Shown one piece after another: positions 1 through 8,129 of a stretch of DNA of 64,000 nucleotides. Source of the DNA: JAJDZL01 sp965221175 (GTDB lineage Bacteria; Pseudomonadota; Gammaproteobacteria; Arenicellales; JAJDZL01). Under the pieces are notes generated by a model. That model did not search any database. It was given only the letters and a program-made list of their open reading frames with translations, and was not told the DNA's origin. The translations under genes and the position numbers were made by a program. Position 1 is the stretch's first letter; each line of letters starts with the position of its first letter. Location of the stretch: positions 806,001 to 870,000 of the forward strand of contig OZ244867.1 in assembly GCA_965221175.1 (NCBI GenBank), in the 5' to 3' direction.

Positions 1-78
1 ATATCCCGGTATATCAATCTTGAAGCTGGTGGAAAAGATGTTTTGTGGCAACACGACAGAACTAAAAAACCGAAGTAA
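1..78 (+). CDS. 3' end of an unrecognised protein, cut by window edge
   Basis: Frame 1 is open from the first base to a TAA at 76-78 and encodes 25 residues ending RTKKPK. The composition is protein-like, with a basic C-terminus, and it converges on ampD with about 33 bases between the stops. Too little is present to name a family. It could also be a chance open frame. Confidence 0.3.
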   Translation: MSRYINLEAGGKDVLWQHDRTKKPK

Positions 79-111
79 ATCTATATAACGACAGCTTCTA
101 ACACACTCTGA

Positions 112-648
112 TTACCGCACTCTAGACCATTCAAAATTGGGGCCAGGGTCGGTCTTTCTTTTTGGGGCAATTTCCGAGTGACCAAATATTCTGGAACGGT
201 TGAATTGCGGATATTTGGCAATCAGCAATCTAATTAATTCATCGAGTGCAGCATATTGATCTTCTTCGAAGGAATCTTCATCACATCCTTCCAGTTCTAT
301 CCCGATAGAAAAGTCATTTACATTCTCTCGCCCCAGGCAAAACGACTCACCAGCGTGCCAGGCACGCTCGTTCAATGACACAAACTGAACCACTTCACCG
401 TTTCTGCGAATCAGCAAATGTGCGGATACTTTGAGATCTTTCAATGCATGAAAGTATGAATGTGCACTGCAATCCAGTTTGTTGCAGAAAAACTCCTCAA
501 TTTCACTGCCACCATATTGACCGGGAGGCAAACTGATTGAATGTATGATGAGTGCTTCGGGTCGAACGCCCGACGGACGACTATCGCAGTTGGGGGATGG
601 GACCTGTTTCACTCCCTCAATAATTCCACTAGACAAGTCAATTTTCAT
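112..648 (-). CDS. ampD: 1,6-anhydro-N-acetylmuramyl-L-alanine amidase AmpD
   Basis: Cytoplasmic zinc amidase of peptidoglycan recycling. It cleaves the lactyl-amide bond between anhydro-MurNAc and the stem peptide, and in many gammaproteobacteria this sets AmpR-dependent beta-lactamase induction. The 178 aa match the usual AmpD length (E. coli 183). Visible landmarks are the zinc ligands H36 (IIHSIS), H157 (FGHSEIAP) and D167 (KTDPGP), the catalytic-type acid E118 (SIGIELEG) and K165. The short AmpD-type core without a signal peptide argues against a periplasmic Ami-type paralogue. The gene is transcribed away from the IS4 element, whose left end lies 90 bp upstream of the start, so the ampD promoter region is probably left intact. 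Confidence 0.93.
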   Translation of the reverse strand: MKIDLSSGIIEGVKQVPSPNCDSRPSGVRPEALIIHSISLPPGQYGGSEIEEFFCNKLDCSAHSYFHALKDLKVSAHLLIRRNGEVVQFVSLNERAWHAGESFCLGRENVNDFSIGIELEGCDEDSFEEDQYAALDELIRLLIAKYPQFNRSRIFGHSEIAPKRKTDPGPNFEWSRVR

Positions 649-729
649 GTAACGCTCTGCAAAGTATTTACAACCACATTGTACAAAGTGCAGCCAGAGA
701 ATTAATTGGTGACTTCAATTGGCAAGTCT

Positions 730-738
730 ACCGATTGT
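730..738. repeat. Left target-site duplication of the IS4-family element
   Basis: ACCGATTGT immediately outside the left inverted repeat. The same 9 bases recur at 2074-2082 just outside the right inverted repeat. A perfect 9-bp duplication fits IS4-family transposition and points to a fairly recent insertion. Confidence 0.9.
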
Positions 739-2073
739 CACTGCTGTCCCAACGTTATTCTGATTATTGTCTGTAAATAGTTGATATTAATTGTATAAGC
801 TCTGTTATTTGGTGTTTGAGACTTCAGCGCATCTGGCTGACACATCAACCCATCGAAACTGTTCAACTACAACACAGAGAATACAGATCATGTACACCGG
901 CAAATTCATCTTTACTCAGTTAATGGATCATCTGCCTTGGCACACCTTTCATCACTGCGTTCGACGCTACAACGGTAACCACAAAGTCAAATCGTTTCGA
1001 TGTGCAGAACAATATCGCTGCATGGCGTTTGCCCAGTTGACCTACCGGGAAAGTCTTCGCGACATCGAAATCAGTCTGCGGGTACATTCCAGCAAACTCT
1101 ATCACATCGGCATCCCCAGTGGCGTCTCGCGAAATACGTTGGCCAATGCCAATCAAGTCCGAGACTGGCGAATCTATGCCGATTTCGCACAGCAGCTCAT
1201 TCATACTGCGCGTCCGCTTTATCGCGCTGAAGCCTATGGCCTGGATTTCGACAATACCGTCTATGCCTTGGATTCCTCGACCATAGACCTGTGCCTGTCG
1301 CTGTTCCCGTGGGCTGGGTTTCGCAAAACCAAAGCCGCGGTAAAACTCCATACTTTGTTGGATTTGCAAGGAAATATCCCAACATTCATCCATATCTCCG
1401 ATGGCAAGCTGCATGATGTTAATGTCATGGATATGCTGCTGCCTGAACGCGGCGCCTTCTACGTCATGGATCGCGCCTACCTTGACTTCACCCGCCTTTT
1501 CCGACTGCATCAGCTTGGCAGTTTCTTCGTGCTTCGATCCAAATCCAATACCACCTTGCGAAGACTTTACTCCCACCCTGTTGAGCGTAGCACCGGTGTG
1601 GTCTGCGATCAAACCGTGCGGCTCACTGGTGTGAAAACTGCGCACCACTATCCGGAAAAACTCAGGCGCATCAAGTATCATGACAAACAACGCAACAAAA
1701 CTCTGGAATTTCTCACCAACAACACTGCACTGCCAGCCCTGAGGATCGCACAACTGTACCGCAGTCGCTGGCAAGTGGAGTTGTTCTTCAAATGGATCAA
1801 GCAGCATTTACGAATCAAGGCGTTCTTCGGGTTGTCTGAAAATGCGGTGAAAAGCCAGATTTGGATTTCAGTTTCGGTTTACGTGTTGATTGCAATTATC
1901 AAAAAAAGGCTGCATCTGGATCAGAGTCTCTACACAATTCTACAGTCATTAAGCTTGGCTTTGTTCGAAAAAGATAAATTACATCAAGTAATTACACAAA
2001 CACACTACAATCCACTGCAGTCCGAACTACCTAACCAATTGAATTTATTCGATTAAACGTTGGGACACTAGTG
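739..2073 (+). mobile_element. Complete IS4-family insertion sequence, 1335 bp
   Basis: The element is bounded by 18-bp imperfect inverted repeats: CACTGCTGTCCCAACGTT at 739-756, and the complement of CACTAGTGTCCCAACGTT at 2056-2073 (16 of 18 identical). It is flanked by 9-bp direct repeats, ACCGATTGT. It carries one transposase gene with a complete DDE/YREK core. The right inverted repeat overlaps the last base of the transposase stop codon. Both ends and the duplication are intact, so it may still be mobile. It separates ampD from the 5-oxoprolinase gene and abuts the latter's probable -10 box. Confidence 0.92.
890..2056 (+). CDS. IS4-family transposase
   Basis: DDE transposase that cuts and joins the ends of the surrounding IS. 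The frame is open from a TTG at 791, but the ATG at 890 is preferred because the protein then begins MYTGKFIFTQLMDHLP, the usual N-terminal DUF4372-like region of this IS4 subgroup, giving 388 aa. The central part has acidic positions in TVYALDSSTIDL and FYVMDRAYLDF. The C-terminal IS4 signature Y-x2-R-x3-E-x6-K is exact in YRSRWQVELFFKWIK. No frameshift or internal stop is seen. Confidence 0.9.
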   Translation: MYTGKFIFTQLMDHLPWHTFHHCVRRYNGNHKVKSFRCAEQYRCMAFAQLTYRESLRDIEISLRVHSSKLYHIGIPSGVSRNTLANANQVRDWRIYADFAQQLIHTARPLYRAEAYGLDFDNTVYALDSSTIDLCLSLFPWAGFRKTKAAVKLHTLLDLQGNIPTFIHISDGKLHDVNVMDMLLPERGAFYVMDRAYLDFTRLFRLHQLGSFFVLRSKSNTTLRRLYSHPVERSTGVVCDQTVRLTGVKTAHHYPEKLRRIKYHDKQRNKTLEFLTNNTALPALRIAQLYRSRWQVELFFKWIKQHLRIKAFFGLSENAVKSQIWISVSVYVLIAIIKKRLHLDQSLYTILQSLSLALFEKDKLHQVITQTHYNPLQSELPNQLNLFD

Positions 2074-2089
2074 ACCGATTGTCTATAAT
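2062..2089 (+). promoter_or_regulatory. Possible hybrid promoter formed by the IS4 end and host -10 box
   Basis: A perfect TATAAT lies at 2084-2089, one base after the right target duplication. Sixteen bases upstream, inside the IS inverted repeat, is GGGACA (2062-2067), 4 of 6 matches to the -35 consensus. Removing the IS brings TTGGCA in the left flank to 15 bases from the same TATAAT, so the insertion appears to have split an older promoter and supplied a new -35. This is inference from consensus matching only. The downstream start has AAGGAG at 2101-2106. Confidence 0.45.
2074..2082. repeat. Right target-site duplication of the IS4-family element
   Basis: ACCGATTGT, identical to 730-738, directly outside the right inverted repeat. 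Confidence 0.9.
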
Positions 2090-2117
2090 TTCCGCATGAA
2101 AAGGAGTCCTTATAAAA

Positions 2118-5100
2118 ATGAATGAGATAGCAACACAAAACCAGACGCCTCGACGCTGGCAGTTTTGGATCGATCGCGGTGGAACATTTACTGACATCGT
2201 AGCTAGCAATCCAGATGGTTCGCTCGTCACCCACAAACTGTTGTCTGACAACCCTGAGCGCTATAGGGACGCGGCAATTCAGGGGATTCGGGAGATACTG
2301 AATTCTTCTGTAACTGAACTTGGACCGGAGTTGATCAGTGCCATAAAGATGGGTACAACGGTTGCCACCAATGCTTTGCTGGAACGCAAGGGCAATCCAT
2401 GCGTGCTGATTACAACAAAAGGATTTCATGATGCCCTGCGCATTGGATATCAGACACGCCCGGATTTGTTTTCAAGACAAATCGTGTTGCCGGATCTTCT
2501 CTATGAAAAAGTCATTGAAATCGACCAGCGTCACAGTGCTCATGGAGAAGTATTGAGAGAGCTCGATTATGATGCCGCATACGAAAGCCTGAAGAATGTC
2601 TATGATTCCGGTATTCACGCATGTGCCATCGTATTCATGCATGGTTACCGATTTCACGAACACGAAAAAATCGTCGCACAAATCGCCCGTGAGATTGGCT
2701 ACACGCAGATTTCGACTTCGCATGAAACCAGCCCGCTCATGAAACTTGTTGGACGCGGTGACACTACCGTGGTCGACGCCTATTTGTCGCCTGTCTTGCG
2801 CCGTTATGTCGATCAGGTTGCCAGTGAACTGAAAGGCGTGAGGCTTATGTTCATGCAATCCAATGGAGGTCTGACGGACGCCTATCGATTTCAAGGCAAA
2901 GACAGCATACTTTCCGGGCCGGCAGGAGGAATAGTTGGTGCAGTGGAAACCAGCAGAATTGCTGGATTCGACAAGATTATTTCATTCGACATGGGCGGAA
3001 CGTCTACCGATGTTTCTCACTATGCGGGAGAGTACGAACGTGCCTATGATACTTTCGTGGCAGGCGTGAGAATTCGTTCGCCAGTCACGCGCATACACAC
3101 TGTCGCCGCAGGTGGTGGTTCCATCTTGAAATTTGACGGATTGAAGTATCGGGTTGGCCCTGATTCAGCCGGTGCCAATCCAGGCCCGGCCTGCTATCGA
3201 CGAAACGGTCCCCTCACCATTACCGACTGCAATCTGATATTAGGTCGGCTGCAGCCGGAATATTTTCCAAAGATATTCGGTTTGAACGGAGATCAGCCGA
3301 TTGACGGTGAAATTGTTCACCTTAAATTCGAAGAAATGGCGGATGCCATACAACAAGCGACGGGTGATGATCGCTCACCCCACGGGGTTGCTGAAGGCTT
3401 TCTGAAGATTGCGGTCGACAACATAGCGAACGCCATCAAGAAGATTTCCGTGCAACGGGGATATGACATTACAGAATATACGCTTAGCAGCTTTGGAGGT
3501 GCTGGAGGTCAACATGCTTGTCTGGTAGCGGATGCCCTAGGTGTTGAAACAGTATTCATTCATCCATACGCAGGGGTGCTTTCCGCATATGGGATCGGTC
3601 TCGCTGATGTTCGTGCCATATATGAAGAAGCAGTCGAAGGTAAACTTTCAGATGAACTCATCTCATCCTTAGATGAGCGTTATGCCAAGATTGCAGAAAA
3701 GGCAAAGAAAAATGTTCAAGATCAAGAAATTCAAGATCAAAGTATCTTTATACAAAAAAGAGTGCATGTGCGATATGACGGTACTGATTCCGCAATAATT
3801 GTTGATGCAGGAAACAGCGATGTAGTTCGTCGACAGTTTGAAGTATTGCATAAGCAGAGATTTGGCTTCACCATGCCTGAAAAAGCAGTAATCGTTGAAG
3901 CAATTGCTGTAGAAGCGATTGGCAAAACCGAAATGCATGAAGAACTCAAACAGGAAATATCAGCCCGTAAATCTCCATTGAAGCCCGTCAAAGAGGCTCA
4001 GATGTATTTTGCAAACGATTTTCATCAAGGCAAAGTTTACATTCGAGAGGATCTTCAGCCTGGGGATCGTATCCAAGGGCCGGCAATCGTGATCGAATCT
4101 ACAGGAACAACAGTTGTAGAACAAGACTGGGAACTTGAGACGACAAGCTACAACCATCTGATTCTAACTCGAACGGTACCTCGCCCGACTCGACGAGTCG
4201 TAGCCACGGATGCAGACCCTGTCATGCTCGAAGTTTTCAATAATCTTTTCATGTCTATAGCAGAACAAATGGGGGCATCACTCGAAAACTTGGCATATTC
4301 AGTGAACATCAAGGAGCGGCTTGATTTTTCTTGCGCGATTCTTGATTCAGAAGGTGATCTTGTAGCCAACGCTCCGCACATGCCGGTACATCTTGGTTCC
4401 ATGAGCGAATCCGTGAAAATTGTCATCCGTAATCGACATGGAACAATGAAGCAAGGGGATTCCTATATCTTGAATAATCCATTCAACGGCGGGACTCATT
4501 TACCGGATATTACTGTCATCACTCCTGTTTTCGAACAAACGAAAGGTTCCATTCTGTTTTATGTCGCCTCTCGAGGGCATCATGCTGATATCGGTGGAAT
4601 CACGCCGGGATCCATGCCGCCTGACAGCAATGTAATTGAAGAAGAAGGGGTTCTGATCGATGACGTTCAGCTCATCCGCGAAGGCGAATTTCTCGAAACT
4701 GAAATTCGCGCTCTTCTTGAAGGGGCAACCTACCCTGTACGGAACGTCGAGCAAAATATGGCTGATATTCGTGCGCAGGTGGCAGCCAATGAGAAAGGTC
4801 TCCAGGAACTAAGATCGATGGTGGATCATTTTGGATTGGATGTAGTCGTCGCCTACATGCAACATGTGCAGGACAATGCCGAAGGTGCTGTAAAACGAGT
4901 TCTTGGGGCATTAAAGAATGGTCACTTCAAATACGAAATGGATGATGGCAGCGTTATTGAAGTTACCATTTCGATCAATAACGATGAACAAACAGCGGTT
5001 GTAGATTTCACCGGAACGTCTCCCCAGAGGGAGAGTAATTTCAATGCCCCTTCTTCCGTAGCAAGAGCAGCAGTCATGTATGTATTTCGCACTCTGGTTG

Positions 5101-5744
5101 ACGATGAGATTCCCATGAATGAAGGGTGTCTGAAGCCAATTGAGATCATTATTCCTGACGGCTGTATGCTGAAACCGGTATATCCTGCTGCTGTCGTTGC
5201 AGGAAATGTCGAAACCTCGCAGTACGTTACAGATACGTTATACGGTGCTATGGGAGTTCTCGCAGCGGCACAGGGCACGATGAACAACTTTACCTTCGGC
5301 AATGAAAAGTATCAGTATTACGAGACGATTTGCGGTGGTTCCGGGGCTGGCCCGGATTTCGACGGCTGCGATGCTGTACACACGCACATGACTAACGCAA
5401 AATTGACGGATCCAGAAGTTCTGGAATGGCGTTTTCCAGTCAGATTGGAGAGTTTTTCAATTCGACATGGAAGCGGCGGAAAAGGCAAATATCAGGGCGG
5501 AAATGGAACGGTACGAAAAGTTCGTTTTCTGGAACCGATGACCGCAGCGATTCTGTCAGGTCACAGAAGAGTGCCACCGTATGGTTTAGCTGGAGGCGCC
5601 CCAGGTCAAACCGGCAGGAACAGCGTTATTCGATCGGACGGCAGTCTGGAAAGCATGAATTCTACTGATCGAACGGAGATGGGAATAGACGACATCTTTG
5701 TCATTGAAACTCCAGGGGGTGGCGGATTTGGAAGCTCAACCTAA
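2118..5744 (+). CDS. Fused hydantoinase A/B, 5-oxoprolinase-type protein
   Basis: ATP-dependent amidohydrolase of the hydantoinase/oxoprolinase superfamily. The fused A+B layout is that of 5-oxoprolinase, which opens 5-oxoproline to glutamate; hydantoin substrates are also possible. The 1208 aa equal the family's full length. Order: N-terminal hydantoinase A (DRGGTFTDIVA, about residues 19-29), the ATPase-like core with SFDMGGTSTDVS and the TVAAGGGSI stretch, then hydantoinase B from about residue 695 to the end with RGHHADIGG and a glycine-rich tail. ATG at 2118 is preceded by AAGGAG. The gene lies just downstream of the IS4 element and may be driven by a hybrid promoter. A damaged second copy is at 8130-10142. 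A distinct N-methylhydantoinase specificity cannot be excluded. Confidence 0.88.
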   Translation: MNEIATQNQTPRRWQFWIDRGGTFTDIVASNPDGSLVTHKLLSDNPERYRDAAIQGIREILNSSVTELGPELISAIKMGTTVATNALLERKGNPCVLITTKGFHDALRIGYQTRPDLFSRQIVLPDLLYEKVIEIDQRHSAHGEVLRELDYDAAYESLKNVYDSGIHACAIVFMHGYRFHEHEKIVAQIAREIGYTQISTSHETSPLMKLVGRGDTTVVDAYLSPVLRRYVDQVASELKGVRLMFMQSNGGLTDAYRFQGKDSILSGPAGGIVGAVETSRIAGFDKIISFDMGGTSTDVSHYAGEYERAYDTFVAGVRIRSPVTRIHTVAAGGGSILKFDGLKYRVGPDSAGANPGPACYRRNGPLTITDCNLILGRLQPEYFPKIFGLNGDQPIDGEIVHLKFEEMADAIQQATGDDRSPHGVAEGFLKIAVDNIANAIKKISVQRGYDITEYTLSSFGGAGGQHACLVADALGVETVFIHPYAGVLSAYGIGLADVRAIYEEAVEGKLSDELISSLDERYAKIAEKAKKNVQDQEIQDQSIFIQKRVHVRYDGTDSAIIVDAGNSDVVRRQFEVLHKQRFGFTMPEKAVIVEAIAVEAIGKTEMHEELKQEISARKSPLKPVKEAQMYFANDFHQGKVYIREDLQPGDRIQGPAIVIESTGTTVVEQDWELETTSYNHLILTRTVPRPTRRVVATDADPVMLEVFNNLFMSIAEQMGASLENLAYSVNIKERLDFSCAILDSEGDLVANAPHMPVHLGSMSESVKIVIRNRHGTMKQGDSYILNNPFNGGTHLPDITVITPVFEQTKGSILFYVASRGHHADIGGITPGSMPPDSNVIEEEGVLIDDVQLIREGEFLETEIRALLEGATYPVRNVEQNMADIRAQVAANEKGLQELRSMVDHFGLDVVVAYMQHVQDNAEGAVKRVLGALKNGHFKYEMDDGSVIEVTISINNDEQTAVVDFTGTSPQRESNFNAPSSVARAAVMYVFRTLVDDEIPMNEGCLKPIEIIIPDGCMLKPVYPAAVVAGNVETSQYVTDTLYGAMGVLAAAQGTMNNFTFGNEKYQYYETICGGSGAGPDFDGCDAVHTHMTNAKLTDPEVLEWRFPVRLESFSIRHGSGGKGKYQGGNGTVRKVRFLEPMTAAILSGHRRVPPYGLAGGAPGQTGRNSVIRSDGSLESMNSTDRTEMGIDDIFVIETPGGGGFGSST

Positions 5745-6352
5745 TCATAACAAATATTAATTTCTACAATCTAAAGTTTTAATTTTTCAATATTTGAATG
5801 AGGAGAGTTTGAAAATCGTGATGACTTTCTAATAGTTTGTATGAATCGGAATCATCCCGAAAGTAGTTTACGAGTTAATTGATGAAATGGCTAATTTTTC
5901 GATTGTAGAGAACAGTGCCAATTTTGAATTCGGAAGTGTATTAAATTTGCTTTCAGCCCATGCAGATTAATTCAAAATCCGGTTTGGAGATTTCTTGTTG
6001 TTCCTACAAACGAGATCGGGTAATTTGCTCCCATTCAATCTATCAAAACCTGCGAATGAAAGAAAATTTGATCGGACAAATTTTCAATCTGTGAATATTC
6101 GTTAACTCACTGAAATCGGGCTACGACATAGCAAGTTTAACTGCGACCGTAGATAATTTTTCTAATCTACCAAAGGTGGCACAGTTCAAAAATCTGTTTC
6201 ATAATCGACTTGACTCAAACGTGAAACAATGCGAACCAGAGACATTTGCGAAGGTCGAAGCAATTTCAACTACAAAGTGTTTCTTGTGAACGGTGCTTTT
6301 AGTTCCGAATTCGCTTCTTGCGTCGACTAGATCTTGGATAGTGCCGACTCTC
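5745..6352. other. Intergenic stretch, nothing recognised
   Basis: About 600 AT-rich bases between the two convergent genes. All frames are broken into short pieces and no hairpin with a T-tract was seen. Sequence similarity between the two oxoprolinase copies stops at the stop codon, so this stretch is not part of the duplication. Confidence 0.6.
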
Positions 6353-7987
6353 TCATTGAGAAATCAACTTCGATTTCAGAAATTTAATTACCGCATCAGC
6401 ACGCTCATCTATGAATCGCTCATAGTCATCAAACCAAATCGCCGCTGAAGCTATTTCATCATCTTGTACACAATGTGTCTTGATCAGATGCGTTGACATG
6501 GTTGATGCAAAATTGTCGTTCTGGTTCTTGAAGTCCTTCATATAGTCTGACGGTGGTCGTGCACGGATCACGCGTTTATTCAAGAAATCATCGACAAGTG
6601 AAATGTTTAACACACGATTAGCTTCCCAATCCTCATTAACCACTCCTCTCAAATAAGACTTCGGAAAAACATGATGGAAATTCACACTGTTGGCTCGAAG
6701 CATCCAATCGTTCCGTAAATTAACGAGATTGCCGCTGTTATACTGTTGTGGTTGAAGTGACGCTAACAAAGCAAGAATAGTTTTCGAAAAAGCTTGTGAT
6801 GCTGAAAAGGTGCGATTTCTAATGTGCTCTGAGTTCACAGGCTCAACCCAGTCAAAACGAACACGATCTTCATTTATGATGCTTTTGATTGTTCGCTTAT
6901 CTTGAGCAAGCTTAGAGTCTGACGCCGATGAGTAACGCTCTGACCAACCCGCTAGCCAGAAAAAATCAGCCAACAATTCCGCTTGCCTTGGATTGGGGTG
7001 CTTTCCTCCATTTTGGTGAAAAAATAGTGCAACTGGTATGACTAGTGAGGAATAAGGCAGGAGGCGTGAGATAGGAATTTTAAACGCTGATTTTATATAG
7101 TCGACCGCAGCTTTCAAATTTTGAATTGCGTCATGCCAAGTATCTATGAACTCCCCACGACCAATACCGAGAATTGTCTTTTTCTTGCAGTCTTCTCTCA
7201 ACATGAGTGCAATAAGTTGCAAAACATTTGTGGCATCAATCGAATCAAAGCTAGCATCCAGGAGTTCTTCTGAGAACTCCTCGTACTTCTCAACAAGGTC
7301 AAACCCTATGTCTGGATCGTAGGTTTTCGCAACCATAATTTCGAAGACATCTAGAGCTGTGCCGAGCGTGTTGATCCGACTGAACACCTCCGTTGCTACA
7401 AACAATTCTGCTTTGATCAACGTAACTTTCGGTATTCCATAAGTTCGCAACCGATCTGAAAATTCGTCCCGAGCACACCTTTCTTCATCCATTCTTACGC
7501 AAGCATCAAATTCATCCCCATGTCGAGACCAAAGCTGAACCAATGGCACGCAAACAGCATCGACCTCTTCAGGAATGTCTTTACGCACAATTGGAGAGTC
7601 TTCATCGCATCGATTCAAATGAACGATCAGAGAAGAAAAATCCTTTTGATCACCGTCTCTAAGTTTCACTTTGAGCCCGTGCAGTGCTGCGAATATGCTC
7701 GTAAGCCGTTGTTGACCGTCAAGAACATAGTTTACCTGTTCACCCTCACTCGCTTCGGGAAACTCGAACCGACCGAGGCTGCGCACTTCTCGTAACCGAT
7801 CTGCTGTACGCCAGTAAATTAGGGCACCGATTGGATACAATCGGATGATGCTCTCAATCAAGTCGGCAGCTTTGTCAACGTCCCAAACAAAATCTCTCTG
7901 AAACTGTGGAATTTTGATAATTCCTTTCTCGATTTCAGTAGGAAGATGCTTGAGTTCCTGAACACCAGGCTTAATGTAATAATTCAT
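6353..7987 (-). CDS. DUF262 protein with C-terminal HNH-like motif, probable defence nuclease
   Basis: 544 aa. The N-terminal half is a clear DUF262 (ParB/Srx-like NTPase) domain: IPQFQRDFVWD at residues 26-36, YPIGALIYW at 51-59, and the DGQQR signature at 90-94, followed by VFSRINTLGTALD at 202-214. The C-terminal part has HHVFPKSYL at 439-447, resembling the HxxP nuclease core of DUF1524/HNH modules. DUF262 plus such a nuclease is the arrangement of GmrSD-type modification-dependent restriction enzymes and relatives such as SspE. ATG at 7987 has GGTG about 8 bases upstream. It stands alone, opposite in strand to its neighbours, between two copies of the oxoprolinase gene, which suggests acquisition. 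Substrate and modification specificity cannot be read from sequence. Confidence 0.8.
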   Translation of the reverse strand: MNYYIKPGVQELKHLPTEIEKGIIKIPQFQRDFVWDVDKAADLIESIIRLYPIGALIYWRTADRLREVRSLGRFEFPEASEGEQVNYVLDGQQRLTSIFAALHGLKVKLRDGDQKDFSSLIVHLNRCDEDSPIVRKDIPEEVDAVCVPLVQLWSRHGDEFDACVRMDEERCARDEFSDRLRTYGIPKVTLIKAELFVATEVFSRINTLGTALDVFEIMVAKTYDPDIGFDLVEKYEEFSEELLDASFDSIDATNVLQLIALMLREDCKKKTILGIGRGEFIDTWHDAIQNLKAAVDYIKSAFKIPISRLLPYSSLVIPVALFFHQNGGKHPNPRQAELLADFFWLAGWSERYSSASDSKLAQDKRTIKSIINEDRVRFDWVEPVNSEHIRNRTFSASQAFSKTILALLASLQPQQYNSGNLVNLRNDWMLRANSVNFHHVFPKSYLRGVVNEDWEANRVLNISLVDDFLNKRVIRARPPSDYMKDFKNQNDNFASTMSTHLIKTHCVQDDEIASAAIWFDDYERFIDERADAVIKFLKSKLISQ

Positions 7988-8129
7988 GAATCACCTTTTT
8001 CTATTTGTTCCAAATCTGTCCGCTAGTGCGCTTAGCCTATTGCAACGAATGGTCAAAATTCAGCTAACCATCCATTCCTAAAAATTTAGACATTATACGG
8101 TCTAAAAAACATCAAATTCTGTCAATCAA

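Noticed and set aside
920..1807. Long minus-strand ORF (295 codons) inside the IS4 transposase
   Set aside because: It is the antisense shadow of the transposase, which has clear family motifs on the plus strand; no domain is recognisable in the antisense frame.
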